From NCBI GenBank assembly GCA_009720755.1, contig WNKV01000001.1:248001-312000 (forward strand): a DNA stretch of 64,000 nt, read 5' to 3'. The notes beneath the pieces were generated by a model. That model was not told the origin of the DNA, did not search any database, and saw nothing but the letters and a program-made list of their open reading frames with translations. This document shows positions 1 through 8,722 of the stretch, in pieces (positions within the stretch are counted from its first letter, which is position 1; each line of letters begins with the position of its first letter). The stretch comes from Rhodoplanes serenus (GTDB lineage: Bacteria; Pseudomonadota; Alphaproteobacteria; Rhizobiales; Xanthobacteraceae). Both the position numbers and the translations under genes were made by a program.

Positions 1-265
1 TCATGCCGGCGCGCGCATTGGGCGCCCCGCATACCACCTGGATCGGCTTGCCGGTGCCGGTGTCGACCATGCAGACGCGCAGGCGGTCGGCGTTGGGGTG
101 CTGCTCGGCCGAGACCACATGAGCGATGACGAAGGGCGCCAGCAGCTTGCCCTTGTCCTCCACCTCCTCGACCTCGAGGCCGATCATGGTGAGCTTGTCG
201 ACGATCGCCGCCAGCGAGGCGTCGGTGTCGAGGTGGTCTTTGAGCCAGGAGAGGGTGAATTTCAT
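1..265 (-). CDS. pheT: Phenylalanine-tRNA ligase beta subunit, N-terminal part (cut by window edge)
   Basis: First 88 codons of PheT; the rest lies before base 1. The translation starts [14 protein letters not shown] and goes on with [15 protein letters not shown] and the tRNA-binding (EMAP/OB-like) segment [17 protein letters not shown], which is the normal PheT N-terminus. The beta subunit pairs with PheS in the cytoplasmic alpha2-beta2 enzyme that charges tRNA-Phe. It is the last gene of the minus-strand infC-rpmI-rplT-pheS cluster, but is separated from pheS by two small unrelated genes. Its ATG lies only 2 bp after the HEPN gene stop, so it is probably translated from the same transcript. 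Confidence 0.93.
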   Translation of the reverse strand, partial: MKFTLSWLKDHLDTDASLAAIVDKLTMIGLEVEEVEDKGKLLAPFVIAHVVSAEQHPNADRLRVCMVDTGTGKPIQVVCGAPNARAGM

Positions 266-267
266 GA

Positions 268-738
268 TCAACGAGCCTTGACGAGCAGCGCGGCAGCAAG
301 CGCTCGGCGATGGGAGTCGTCCAGATTATTCAGGATGACGATGGCGTTCGCGGCCTGCCCCACGAGAGATTCGGTGTCGGCGAAGTACTTTCCGAACGGA
401 GCCGGGCCGTAGTCGGCCAGCTCGCGTTCTTTCTGGAGAAGGACGAAGGCCGCTCCGAAGCTCGCGAACTCGGAGGGAAAGGCTGCCAGCTCCTTCGAGC
501 TCGTCAGAACCGCCTTGGCCCCCGTATGGCTCACGCCTCTGTAGACTCGCTCCCAAGCCTGCGATTTGTGATGGATGGCGCCGATGACGGTGTCGGCGCA
601 GAGACGGCACAATGCATGGAAGACGGCGTAGTAGGCGGTGCTGACGGCGCGCCGCATGAACGCCTCACGCGGCCGCTTTCCGGTGCGCCGGCAAAGATCC
701 CCCGCGACCGCGAGGAGCCTGTCCTCGAGCGCGCTCAT
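268..738 (-). CDS. HEPN-domain protein inserted between pheS and pheT
   Basis: 156-residue soluble helical protein. The segment [18 protein letters not shown] is the hallmark first helix pair of the HEPN superfamily (PF05168-like S/T-AYYA-x-FHA signature). HEPN proteins are often RNases, tRNA-targeting toxins or nucleotide-binding partners; the classic R-x4-6-H catalytic motif is not obvious here, so activity is uncertain. The ATG overlaps the stop of the upstream partner gene (ATGA), and pheT starts 2 bp after its stop, so the three genes are translationally coupled. Sampled lines are about 60 % G+C, lower than pheS, which suggests acquisition. Likely a toxin-antitoxin-like or regulatory pair with the upstream gene; function not established. 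Confidence 0.8.
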   Translation of the reverse strand: MSALEDRLLAVAGDLCRRTGKRPREAFMRRAVSTAYYAVFHALCRLCADTVIGAIHHKSQAWERVYRGVSHTGAKAVLTSSKELAAFPSEFASFGAAFVLLQKERELADYGPAPFGKYFADTESLVGQAANAIVILNNLDDSHRRALAAALLVKAR

Positions 739-1028
739 TCCGGCGCGTCCTCCTCGTATCCCGTCTCCTCGCCCTCCGGACGATGGGTGAGATACGGAAA
801 CCGCTCTTCGCCGGCGTTCTGAAGCTCTCGCCGCAGGATCGCCAGCGTCCGATTGAGCACGTCGCCGCCCGGCAAAGCCGATCCGGGCTTGTACGTCGCG
901 GTCATGAACAGCGCGTCGTCGTCGTCGTGATCCTTGCCGGCCGAGACGACCACGTCGTCGAAGCCGTAAGCGGCGAGCTGGGCGGATAACGTCTTCCGCG
1001 TGAGCTCCCTGACGTCGTCGAGAGTCAT
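735..1028 (-). CDS. Small acidic protein, partner of the HEPN protein
   Basis: 97 residues from the ATG at 1028, which has a strong GGAGGAG seven bases upstream. A GTG at 1052 is in frame but lies inside the pheS stop region and lacks a good site. The protein has an N-terminal helix (MTLDDVRELTRKTLSAQL), a strand pair around DVVVSAGKDHDDDDALF, then a helical stretch and the motif EERFPYLTH before an acidic tail. No minimal nucleotidyltransferase motif (GS..G..D.D) is seen, so it is not a standard MNT antitoxin. I recall similar small proteins with an aspartate cluster next to HEPN genes, but cannot name the family. Coupled by ATGA overlap to the HEPN gene. Confidence 0.75.
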   Translation of the reverse strand: MTLDDVRELTRKTLSAQLAAYGFDDVVVSAGKDHDDDDALFMTATYKPGSALPGGDVLNRTLAILRRELQNAGEERFPYLTHRPEGEETGYEEDAPE

Positions 1029-1044
1029 CGAAGTCTCCTCCCGC

Positions 1045-2127
1045 TCATCCACTCAACCCACCCGCCAGCGTCGGGAAATCGAGCGGGCGGAAGCCGTAGT
1101 GGTCGAGCCAGCGGACATCGGCCTCGAAGAAGGCGCGCAGATCCGGCATGCCGTATTTCAGCATGGCGATACGGTCGATGCCCATGCCCCAGGCGAAGCC
1201 CTGGTACTCGTCGGGATCGATGCCGCAGTTGCGCAGCACGTTGGGATGCACCATCCCGCAGCCGAGGATCTCCAGCCAGTCCTCGCCCTCGCCGAAGCGG
1301 ACCTCACCCTTGTCGCGCCGGCACTGGATGTCGACCTCCATGGACGGCTCGGTGAACGGGAAGAACGACGGCCGAAACCGCATCTTCACCTGGTCGACCT
1401 CGAAGAACGCCTTGCAGAACTCGGCGAGAATCCACTTGAGGTGGCCGAGATGCGAGCCCTTGTCGATCACCAGCCCTTCAACCTGATGGAACATCGGCGT
1501 GTGGGTCTGGTCCGAGTCGCTGCGATAGGTGCGGCCCGGGCAGACGACGCGGATCGGCGGCGCCTTGCTCAGCATGGTGCGCACCTGCACGGGCGAGGTG
1601 TGGGTACGCAGCAGGAGCCGCGAGCCGTCCTCCTTCGGAGGGAAGAAGAACGTGTCGTGCATGTCGCGGGCCGGGTGCGCGACCGGGAAGTTCAGCTTGG
1701 TGAAGTTGTTGTCGTCGGTTTCGATGTCCGGCCCCTCGGCGATCTCGAAGCCCATGTCGGCGAAGATCGCGGTGAGCTCGTCGATCACCTGGCTGATCGG
1801 ATGGATGCGGCCGCGCTCCAGCGGGCTCTCCGGCAGCGGCAGGGTGACGTCGATGGTCTCGGTGGCGAGCCGCTTGTCGAGAGCGGCGTCGCGCAGCGCC
1901 TGGCGGCGCGCCGTCAACGCCTCGGTCACCCGCTCCTTGAGGCCGTTGATGAGCGGCCCTTGGACCTTGCGCTCCTCCGGCGACAGCTTGCCGAGGGTGG
2001 CGAGCAGCGCCGAGACGCTGCCCTTCTTGCCGAGGGCGGCGACGCGCACCGCCTCCAGCGCGGCCTCGTCGGCGGCCTCGGCGATGGCGGCCGAGATGGA
2101 CTGCTCCAGAGCGGCGAGTTCGGACAC
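1045..2127 (-). CDS. pheS: Phenylalanine-tRNA ligase alpha subunit
   Basis: 360 residues, full length. It has the N-terminal coiled-coil arm ([18 protein letters not shown]) and the class II synthetase core: motif 2 around [35 protein letters not shown], and motif 3 [14 protein letters not shown] with [14 protein letters not shown]. It charges tRNA-Phe together with PheT in the cytoplasm. It begins 4 bp after the stop of the DinB-like gene, and its stop lies 16 bp before the partner gene of the HEPN cassette, which separates it from pheT. In most bacteria pheS and pheT are adjacent, so this spacing is the unusual feature. Confidence 0.98.
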   Translation of the reverse strand: MSELAALEQSISAAIAEAADEAALEAVRVAALGKKGSVSALLATLGKLSPEERKVQGPLINGLKERVTEALTARRQALRDAALDKRLATETIDVTLPLPESPLERGRIHPISQVIDELTAIFADMGFEIAEGPDIETDDNNFTKLNFPVAHPARDMHDTFFFPPKEDGSRLLLRTHTSPVQVRTMLSKAPPIRVVCPGRTYRSDSDQTHTPMFHQVEGLVIDKGSHLGHLKWILAEFCKAFFEVDQVKMRFRPSFFPFTEPSMEVDIQCRRDKGEVRFGEGEDWLEILGCGMVHPNVLRNCGIDPDEYQGFAWGMGIDRIAMLKYGMPDLRAFFEADVRWLDHYGFRPLDFPTLAGGLSG

Positions 2128-2131
2128 GATA

Positions 2132-2635
2132 TCACTCCGGCATGAGCATGAGATCGGTATCGCCGGGCCGCGCCCCCGCCTGCGTCAGCATGGCGTGGAC
2201 CTGGCCGCGGTGATGGGTCTGATGATTAAAGACGTGCAAGATGGTGCGCCAGCGCGGCTGCCGCAGCTCGCGCCCGGCGGCGCCCGAGAACCACACGAGG
2301 TCGCCGGTGAGCCAGCCGTCGTCGATCGCGTCCGCGAAGGTGACGAGGCGCTCGTCGAGCACGGCGCGGCGGGCCACCAGGTCGTCCCAGTCGGGATAGA
2401 GCGTCGCCGACTCGGCGACGCCGCCGGGCGGCCGCGGCGCGTCGGGCACGAGACGGCTCGTCCACACGCCGTCGGCCCACACGAGATGGCTCAGCGTGCC
2501 GTGGATGGAGCCGAAGAAGGCGCCGCGATCGCGGCGGCGCTCGGCCTCCGCGAGCGTCGCGGCGGTTCCGACGATGTTCTGGTTCTGCCAGCGATTGTAG
2601 TGGGCCAGCAGCCGCACGCAGGCGCCGTCGATCAT
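2132..2635 (-). CDS. DinB/YfiT-like metal-dependent protein
   Basis: 167 residues with the DinB four-helix fold. Signature pieces are [13 protein letters not shown] near the N-terminus, [18 protein letters not shown] around residues 40-57, and [17 protein letters not shown] near residue 140. The three histidine positions of these helices form the metal site in the family. Members include mycothiol, bacillithiol and glutathione transferases; the substrate is not evident here. It lies between rplT and pheS on the same strand, and its stop is 4 bp from the pheS start, so it rides in the translation operon, probably as a passenger. The ATG is supported by a GGAGCGGAAG stretch just upstream. Confidence 0.9.
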   Translation of the reverse strand: MIDGACVRLLAHYNRWQNQNIVGTAATLAEAERRRDRGAFFGSIHGTLSHLVWADGVWTSRLVPDAPRPPGGVAESATLYPDWDDLVARRAVLDERLVTFADAIDDGWLTGDLVWFSGAAGRELRQPRWRTILHVFNHQTHHRGQVHAMLTQAGARPGDTDLMLMPE

Positions 2636-2762
2636 CTTCCGCTCCCGGCACGGGCGACGGCCGAGACGACCGCCGCCGACAGGCGAAGTCCGGCCGGACG
2701 CGGCGCCCGGCGGGCGCCCGCATCCGGCGCGATCAGGTTCGCGCCCCGGTCGCCGGTGTGCC

Positions 2763-3122
2763 TCAGGCCGCCAGCGCGGCCTTGGCCTTCTCGACGATCG
2801 CCTGGAACGCCGCCGGCTCGCGGATGGCGAGATCGGACAGCACCTTGCGGTCGACCGTGATGCCGGCCCGGCCGAGGCCGTCGATAAACCTGGAATAGCT
2901 GAGGTCGAAGGGACGGACGGCGGCGTTGAGCCGCTGAATCCACAGCGCCCGATAGGTGCGCTTCTTCACCTTGCGGTCGCGATAGGCGTATTGCTGCGCC
3001 TTCTCGACGGCCTGCTTGGCGACCCGGATGGTGTTCTTGCGGCGGCCGTAGTAGCCCTTGGCGGCCTTGAAAATCTTCTTGTGCTTGGCGTGGGCGGTGA
3101 CGCCCCGTTTGACGCGGGCCAT
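2763..3122 (-). CDS. rplT: 50S ribosomal protein L20
   Basis: 119 residues, the usual size. Starts [30 protein letters not shown], the diagnostic basic L20 N-terminus, and ends [27 protein letters not shown]. It is an early 23S rRNA assembly protein and in enterobacteria represses the rpmI-rplT message. It follows rpmI by 66 bp in the conserved infC-rpmI-rplT order. A GGAG-like site (AGGAGTTCAGCC before ATG) supports the start. Confidence 0.98.
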   Translation of the reverse strand: MARVKRGVTAHAKHKKIFKAAKGYYGRRKNTIRVAKQAVEKAQQYAYRDRKVKKRTYRALWIQRLNAAVRPFDLSYSRFIDGLGRAGITVDRKVLSDLAIREPAAFQAIVEKAKAALAA

Positions 3123-3188
3123 GGCTGAACTCCTGAAGCGGTTCGGTTAAGCATGCGAAACGCCGCGCCGAGCGCGCGGCGACGGCGA

Positions 3189-3389
3189 TCAGCCGTTGGG
3201 CATCCAGTACTTCTTGATGTTGTCGCCGTCGGTCTTGAACAGGACCGCGGTGCCCCGGTGCTCGCGAATTTGCTTGGTCGACCGCTTGATCATGCCATGG
3301 CGCTTGCCGGACTGCTGGTACTTGACCTTGCCGGTGCCGGTGATCTTGAAGCGCTTCTTGGCGCCCGATTTCGTCTTCATCTTGGGCAT
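3189..3389 (-). CDS. rpmI: 50S ribosomal protein L35
   Basis: 66 residues from the ATG at 3389: [25 protein letters not shown], then [16 protein letters not shown] and ending KKYWMPNG, the full L35 sequence. A longer open frame upstream (to 3512) reads as non-ribosomal low-complexity sequence and is not part of the protein. AGGAGTACGAGCCAA precedes the ATG. Located between infC and rplT as in most bacteria. Confidence 0.98.
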   Translation of the reverse strand: MPKMKTKSGAKKRFKITGTGKVKYQQSGKRHGMIKRSTKQIREHRGTAVLFKTDGDNIKKYWMPNG

Positions 3390-3810
3390 TTGGCTCGTAC
3401 TCCTGGCCGGTCGCGACCGCGCCGGGCCACCTGGGCCCCCGAGGTCCGCCGGACCGTCTGTTGGTTGTGAGCGCACCCGGAAAACGGGCGCGACGCCGCC
3501 ACGGCAGCCCATACTCAGCCGGGCGACGGGAAGGCGGCGTTATGGCAGACGTGCCCCGAAATGGCAACTCCGGCCGGGACTCCCGCGGCAGGTCGGAGTG
3601 GCGGGGCGCCGCGACGGCGCGCCGAATCGGACGAGCGCCCGAGCCGGAGCATCGCCCCGGCGGACGTCGACGAACTGCGCGATGGGGAGCCTCGCGGGGG
3701 TGCGAATGCCGAGGCGACGGGCAGCGGCCGCGCCGGCAGGGAGATCACGGCGGCCCCTCCGGCACGACCGATCGGATCATCGATCGTGAGCGAACGGCGG
3801 ACGTGGCGCC
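3390..3810. other. infC-rpmI intergenic region without a recognisable gene
   Basis: 421 bp, unusually long for infC-rpmI spacing. It is very GC-rich and carries overlapping open frames on both strands (for example 3461-3814 plus), but none has a domain, a ribosome site or a sensible composition (they are Arg/Gly/Ala-rich). It may hold the leader of the rpmI-rplT message or an internal promoter. No clear intrinsic terminator was seen. Confidence 0.5.
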
Positions 3811-4350
3811 TTAGCGCGGCGCCAGCACCATCACCATCTGCCGACCTTCCATCTTGGCGTCCTGCTCGACCTTGGCGAGCTTGGAGGTGTCGTCCTTGAC
3901 CCGGTTGAGGAGCTGGAAGCCGAGCTCCTGGTGCGCCATCTCGCGCCCGCGGAACCGCAGCGTCACCTTGACCTTGTCGCCCTCCTCGAAGAAGCGGAGC
4001 ATGGCCCGCATCTTCACGTCGTAATCGTGATCGTCGATCATCGGGCGGAACTTGATCTCCTTGACCTCGACGATCTTCTGTCGCTTGCGCGCCTCGGCCG
4101 CCTTCTTCTGCTCCTGGTACTTGAACTTCCCGTAGTCGAGCAGCTTGCACACGGGGGGCACGGAATTGGGGGCGATCTCGACCAGGTCGAGCCCCGCTTC
4201 CTGGGCCAGCCGCAAGGCCTCCGCGGTGGGAACGGTGCCGCGATTGGCGCCGTCCTTGTCGATCAGATGAACCTCTCGGACGCGAATCTCCTCGTTGACG
4301 CGCGGGCCGTCCTTTTGGACGGGGGGCGGCGCTCTCATGGGACGGCGAAT
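3811..4350 (-). CDS. infC: Translation initiation factor IF-3, apparent AUU start
   Basis: 179 residues if started at the ATT at 4350-4348, which reads (f)[24 protein letters not shown]. The N-domain ([27 protein letters not shown]), linker ([20 protein letters not shown]) and C-domain ([25 protein letters not shown]...[11 protein letters not shown]) are complete. IF-3 binds the 30S subunit and discriminates against non-canonical start codons. AGAGGAG ends 9 bases before the ATT. The in-frame ATG at 4338 is four codons inside the conserved RRP start, and codons further upstream (to 4401) look unrelated. A rare AUU start would let IF-3 autoregulate, as in E. coli. It heads the minus-strand translation cluster. 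Confidence 0.95.
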   Translation of the reverse strand: MRRPMRAPPPVQKDGPRVNEEIRVREVHLIDKDGANRGTVPTAEALRLAQEAGLDLVEIAPNSVPPVCKLLDYGKFKYQEQKKAAEARKRQKIVEVKEIKFRPMIDDHDYDVKMRAMLRFFEEGDKVKVTLRFRGREMAHQELGFQLLNRVKDDTSKLAKVEQDAKMEGRQMVMVLAPR

Positions 4351-4363
4351 GGCTCTGGTCTCC
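4348..4363 (-). promoter_or_regulatory. Ribosome site and AUU initiation codon of infC
   Basis: On the minus strand the sequence reads AGAGGAG, nine spacer bases, then ATT CGC CGT CCC ATG. The IF-3 homology begins at the ATT codon. AUU initiation is the known device by which E. coli IF-3 represses its own synthesis. Here it is inferred from sequence only. Confidence 0.75.
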
Positions 4364-4575
4364 TCTGTGATTGATCCGAATGCGCGTATCGATCCCGACA
4401 CATGATACCGAAAACGCCGGGCGCCGTCTCGGTGACGGCACGGCTCCCGGCGTCGGAACGACTCGTCCTAGAATCGCCCCCCGCACGGCGCCGGGCAGCC
4501 GCGCCACGACGGCAGCGGCCGCGTCCGGCAGCCGAACGCGAGGGATCATTAGAATTGGGACGTTCGCGTTGCAAG

Positions 4576-5988
4576 TCAACGTCGCCCGGGGTCCACCGCC
4601 GGATCGGCGGCGGATGGGGACGCGGCCCCCGGGGTGGCCGGCGGGCCGCACAGCGCCGCGTAGACGGCGAGCATGCGGGCGGCCGCGTCGGCCGGGTCGT
4701 ACTCGGACAGCACCCAGGCGCGGGCCCGCTGGCCCATGGCGGCCCGCTGGGCCTCCGAATAGGCCAGCATGCGGATGAGGGCGGCGGCGAGCGCGGCGTC
4801 GTCGCCGGCCGGCACCCGCAACCCGGTCATGCGGTCCTCGCCGACGGCGGGCGGCGCCAGCACCGCCTCGGGACCGGCGGCGAGATGGGAGGCGATCACC
4901 GGCCGCGCCATCGCCATGCCTTCCAGCAAGCCGCGTGAAAGGCCTTCGAGCTGGATCGAGGCGCCGACCACGACGCTCGCGGCCGCACTCGCGGCGGCCG
5001 GATCGGGGCTCGGCCCGGTCAGGCGGATCACGTCGGCGGTGCCGGACGCCATCACCTGGTCCCACAGCTCGCCGCTGTAGCGCGAGCGGCCGCCGTCCTC
5101 GCCGGCGAACACGAAGAGGAAGTCGCGCAGCCCGCTCTCCTTGAGCCGGCGGGCGGCCTGCACGGCGACATGGTGGCCGCGACGGCGCAGGATGCGGCCC
5201 GGGAACAGCACCACCCGGGTCTCGGGGCCGACCCCCCAGGCATTGCGGGCGGCGACGATCCGCTCCGGCGCGAGCGTGACCGGATCGAAGCCGGCGAGAT
5301 CGAGGCCCGGATGCACGACGACGAGTCGCTCCGGCGCCACCCGATGGCGCTCGACCATCAGGTCGCCGATCTGCTCGCTCACCGCGACCACCCGGTCGGC
5401 CCGGGCCATGACGCCGTTGTACCAGTGCTTGAGCCGGTTCTGCTCGCGGAACCCGGAATAGCAGGTGGTGACGAACGGCCGCCCGGTGGCGCGCGCCGCC
5501 GCCCAGGCGCTCCACGCCGAGGCCCGGCCATGGGCATGCACGGCATCGCAACCATGCTGGCGAACGAGGCGGCGCAGCCGATCGACGTTGCGAATGATCA
5601 CCAGGGGGTTGTGGCTCGCCGCATCGAGCCGGACGAAGACGCCGCCCACCCGCGCGATCTCGCCTTCGAAGCGACCGCCGCGGGAAGCGACCACCGGACG
5701 GTGGCCGGCCGCCGCCAGGGTGCGGGCGAGATCGATCGCCCCTTCGTCGGCGGCGCCGACGTCGAGGGTCGGCACTGTCATCAGCACGGTCAGCCGCGGC
5801 GCTGCGTCGAGAGCGGAACGGGAGACATCCGAGCCGGCGCGATCTGACCCGACACCACCGGCGGCGCTCGCTCCGTCGTGCCCGGCCGGGCCGGCGCATG
5901 GCGCATCCGGCGAGGTCATCGGGCTCGACTGATCCTCCGCGACACGCGGATCGCACGACTCGTGCGAGGCGCCCAGAGCTGCCGGCAA
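4576..5988 (-). CDS. Glycosyltransferase family 4 (group 1)
   Basis: Up to 470 residues. The GT4 double-Rossmann core begins near residue 64 (RLTVLMTVPTLDVGAADEGAI), with VHAHGRASAWSAWAA and VVAVSEQIGDLMVERH in the N-domain. The C-domain has VVLFPGRILRRRGHHVAVQAA and the nucleotide-sugar E-x7-E region EGLSRGLLEGMAMARPVIAS. It should transfer a sugar from a nucleotide donor to a lipid or polysaccharide acceptor at the inner membrane; the substrate is unknown. The TTG at 5988 has an excellent AGGAGGTGGTGA upstream. An ATG at 5919 would remove 23 weak residues, so the start is uncertain. Divergent from the alpha/beta hydrolase; upstream of infC on the same strand. Confidence 0.88.
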   Translation of the reverse strand: MPAALGASHESCDPRVAEDQSSPMTSPDAPCAGPAGHDGASAAGGVGSDRAGSDVSRSALDAAPRLTVLMTVPTLDVGAADEGAIDLARTLAAAGHRPVVASRGGRFEGEIARVGGVFVRLDAASHNPLVIIRNVDRLRRLVRQHGCDAVHAHGRASAWSAWAAARATGRPFVTTCYSGFREQNRLKHWYNGVMARADRVVAVSEQIGDLMVERHRVAPERLVVVHPGLDLAGFDPVTLAPERIVAARNAWGVGPETRVVLFPGRILRRRGHHVAVQAARRLKESGLRDFLFVFAGEDGGRSRYSGELWDQVMASGTADVIRLTGPSPDPAAASAAASVVVGASIQLEGLSRGLLEGMAMARPVIASHLAAGPEAVLAPPAVGEDRMTGLRVPAGDDAALAAALIRMLAYSEAQRAAMGQRARAWVLSEYDPADAAARMLAVYAALCGPPATPGAASPSAADPAVDPGRR

Positions 5989-6111
5989 TCACCACCTCCT
6001 GGCTCGCGCCGCGCGACGGCGCGCGAGGGCGGGCGTTGCGCCCGGCGTGCTGGTATAGACCGGGCGCTGCGGGCCGGCAACATGCGCCGCCCGACACGGC
6101 GGAGGACCAGA

Positions 6112-6906
6112 ATGACGACGGACGTGTCTCGCATCACGGTGGGCGACGGCGACGCAGCACGCGATATCGCGGTGCGCAAACGCGACGGCGCCGCGCCCGG
6201 CGTGGTGTGGCTCGGCGGCTTCATGTCGGACATGCGGGGCACCAAGGCGGAGGCGCTGGACGCCTGGGCGGCCGAGCACGGGCGCGCCCTCGTCCGCTTC
6301 GACTACTCGGGCCATGGCGAATCGGACGGTGCCTTCGAGGACGGCACCATCGGGCGCTGGCTCGCCGAGGCGGTGGCGGTGTTCACATCGTGCTGCCGCG
6401 GCCCGCAGGTCGTGGTCGGCTCCTCGATGGGGGGCTGGCTCGCGCTGCTGCTGGTGCGGGCGCTGGCGCGACGCACCGCCACGGCCGATGCGAGCATCGC
6501 CGGCCTGGTGCTGATCGCGCCGGCCGTCGACTTCACCGAGGCGCTGATGTGGGCGCGGTTCCCGCCCGAGATCCGCCATGAGATCGAGACCACCGGCCGC
6601 TGGCTGCGGCCACCCGACTACGACACCGGGCCGCAGCCGATCACCCGCCGGCTGATCGAGGAAGGCCGCGACCACCTGCTGCTCGGCGGCCTGATCGAGA
6701 CCGGCTGCCCGGTCCACATCCTTCAAGGCGTGCGCGATCCCGACGTGCCGTGGGAGCATGCGCTGGCGCTCGTCTCCCGCCTGGCCCAGGACGACGTGGT
6801 GCTGACCCTGGTGAAGGACGGCGATCACCGCCTGTCGCGGCCGGAGGACATCGCCCGCATCCTCGCCGCCGTCGCCGAGATGGTGGAGGCCATCGCGGCA
6901 TCGTGA
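6112..6906 (+). CDS. Alpha/beta hydrolase (serine hydrolase)
   Basis: 264 residues from the ATG at 6112, with GGAGG 6 bases upstream (6101-6105). An ATG at 6082 is also in frame. The fold is clear: GVVWLGGFMSDMRGTKAEAL (oxyanion strand), RFDYSGHGESDG, the nucleophile elbow VVGSSMGGWLALL (Ser of G-x-S-x-G), acid HILQGVRDPDVPW, and base VKDGDHRLSRPEDI. Sequence style is that of ABHD10/palmitoyl-thioesterase-like hydrolases common in Alphaproteobacteria. Cytosolic, no signal peptide. Divergent from the GT4 gene and convergent with purH. Confidence 0.9.
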   Translation: MTTDVSRITVGDGDAARDIAVRKRDGAAPGVVWLGGFMSDMRGTKAEALDAWAAEHGRALVRFDYSGHGESDGAFEDGTIGRWLAEAVAVFTSCCRGPQVVVGSSMGGWLALLLVRALARRTATADASIAGLVLIAPAVDFTEALMWARFPPEIRHEIETTGRWLRPPDYDTGPQPITRRLIEEGRDHLLLGGLIETGCPVHILQGVRDPDVPWEHALALVSRLAQDDVVLTLVKDGDHRLSRPEDIARILAAVAEMVEAIAAS

Positions 6907-6931
6907 GGCGCGGCGCCGGTCCGGCCACAAA

Positions 6932-6952
6932 GGCCCGCGACACGCGCGGGCC
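6932..6952 (-). terminator. Intrinsic terminator after purH
   Basis: Perfect 8-bp stem GGCCCGCG / CGCGGGCC with a 5-base loop. On the minus strand it is followed by TTTGTGG. It lies between the convergent hydrolase and purH genes and fits purH best. Confidence 0.6.
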
Positions 6953-6990
6953 ACGAGCGCGGGCCGACACGGTGGAAGGGACGGGACGGC

Positions 6991-8583
6991 TCAGTGCCGG
7001 AAGTGACGCACGCCGGTGAACACCATGGCGACGCCGTGGTCGTCGGCCGCCTTGATCACCTCCTCGTCGCGGATCGAGCCGCCGGGCTGGATCACCGCGG
7101 TGGCACCGGCGCGGATCGACACGAGGAGCGCGTCGGGGAACGGATAGAAGGCGTCGGAGGCGACCACCGAGCCCTTGGTCAGCGGCTCCGGCAGCTCGGC
7201 GAAACGCGCCGCCGCCTCGGCCTTGCGCACCGCGATGGTGGCGGAATCGACGCGGCTCATCTGCCCCGCCCCGATGCCCACCGTCATGCGATCGCGGGCA
7301 TAGACCACGGCGTTCGACTTGACGTGCTTGGCGACCCGGAAGGCGAAGCGCAGATCGACCAGCTCGGCCTCGGTCGGCGCCCGCTTGGTCATCACCTTCA
7401 GATCGAGATCGTCGGCCACGATGTTGTCACGCGACTGCACCACGAAGCCGCCCGACACCGAGCGCAGCGTCACGCCGCGCCCGCGCGGATCGGGCAGGCC
7501 ACCGGCCAGCATGAGGCGCAGGTTCTTCTTGGCGCGCACGATGGCGATCGCCTCCTCGGTGGCGTCGGGCGCGATGATCACCTCGGTGAAGATGCCGGTG
7601 ATCAGCCGCGCCGCCTCGACATCGAGGGTGCGGTTGAGCGCCACGATGCCGCCGAAGGCGGAGTCCTGATCGCACAGCAGCGCCTTGCGGTACGCCTCGC
7701 CGAGCGTCTCGCCTTCGGCGACGCCGCACGGATTGGCGTGCTTGATGATGGCGCAGGCGGCGGTGCGCTTCGGGTCGAACTCGGCGACGCACTCGTAGGC
7801 CGCGTCGGTGTCGTTGATGTTGTTGTAGGAGAGCTGCTTGCCCTGCACCTGGCGGGCGGTGGCGACGCCGGGCCGCACCTCCGGGGTGCGGTAGAAGGCG
7901 GCGACCTGGTGCGGGTTCTCGCCGTAGCGTAGCGCCTCGATCAGCCGGCCGCCGAGCGCCTGCCAGCCGGGAGCACCGTCCTCCAGCGTGTCGGCGAACC
8001 AGCTGGAGATCGCCGCGTCGTAGGCGGCGGTGCGGCCATAGGCTTTAGCGGCGAGGCGACGGCGCAGCGCCAGCGTGGTGGCGCCGCCCTGCGCGGCCAT
8101 CTCGGCCAGCACGGCGGCGTAGTCGCCGGCGTCCACCACGACGGCGACGTCGGCGTGGTTCTTGGCGGCGGCGCGCACCATCGCCGGGCCACCGATGTCG
8201 ATGTTCTCGATGCAGGTGGCGAAGTCGGCGCCTTTCGCCACCGTCGCCTCGAACGGATAGAGATTGACGACCAGGAGGTCGATCGGCGCGATGCCGTGCT
8301 CGACCATGGCGGCCGCGTGGGCGGCATCGTCACGGATCGCCAGGAGGCCGCCATGCACCTTGGGGTGCAGGGTCTTGAGGCGGCCGTCCATCATCTCGGG
8401 AAAGCCGGTGAGATCGGCGACGTCGCGCACCGCGAGCCCGGCCTCGACGAGAGCGGCACGGGTGCCGCCGGTCGAGACCAGCTCGACGCCGTGGCGAGCG
8501 AGCTCGCGGGCGAAATCGACGAGGCCCGTCTTGTCGGACACCGACAAGAGGGCGCGATGAATACGGCGCGGTTGTTCGGTCAT
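6991..8583 (-). CDS. purH: Bifunctional AICAR formyltransferase / IMP cyclohydrolase
   Basis: 530 residues from the ATG at 8583, the family length. The N-terminal IMP cyclohydrolase (MGS-like) domain starts [31 protein letters not shown], with [21 protein letters not shown] and the segment around [14 protein letters not shown] motif [11 protein letters not shown]. The C-terminal AICAR transformylase domain has [57 protein letters not shown] and [14 protein letters not shown]. It catalyses the last two steps of IMP synthesis. Codons upstream to 8679 are open but not homologous. Downstream of the heparinase-like gene on the same strand, an order common in Rhizobiales. Confidence 0.98.
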   Translation of the reverse strand: MTEQPRRIHRALLSVSDKTGLVDFARELARHGVELVSTGGTRAALVEAGLAVRDVADLTGFPEMMDGRLKTLHPKVHGGLLAIRDDAAHAAAMVEHGIAPIDLLVVNLYPFEATVAKGADFATCIENIDIGGPAMVRAAAKNHADVAVVVDAGDYAAVLAEMAAQGGATTLALRRRLAAKAYGRTAAYDAAISSWFADTLEDGAPGWQALGGRLIEALRYGENPHQVAAFYRTPEVRPGVATARQVQGKQLSYNNINDTDAAYECVAEFDPKRTAACAIIKHANPCGVAEGETLGEAYRKALLCDQDSAFGGIVALNRTLDVEAARLITGIFTEVIIAPDATEEAIAIVRAKKNLRLMLAGGLPDPRGRGVTLRSVSGGFVVQSRDNIVADDLDLKVMTKRAPTEAELVDLRFAFRVAKHVKSNAVVYARDRMTVGIGAGQMSRVDSATIAVRKAEAAARFAELPEPLTKGSVVASDAFYPFPDALLVSIRAGATAVIQPGGSIRDEEVIKAADDHGVAMVFTGVRHFRH

Positions 8584-8722
8584 CGAGGCATGTCGTTCTG
8601 GTTGATGTGAGCTGGCGGCATCATGGGCCGCAGCGCCCGACTTTGCCAGCCCAAATTCCCCTGTGACGCCGCGCTTCACGGCGGATTCGCGCGACGTGCC
8701 GGTCCCGACGGCGACGAGCGTC

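Noticed and set aside
3515..6097. 860-codon minus-strand frame overlapping infC and the glycosyltransferase
   Set aside because: It overlaps both real genes in another frame and is Arg/Gly/Pro-rich with no motif.
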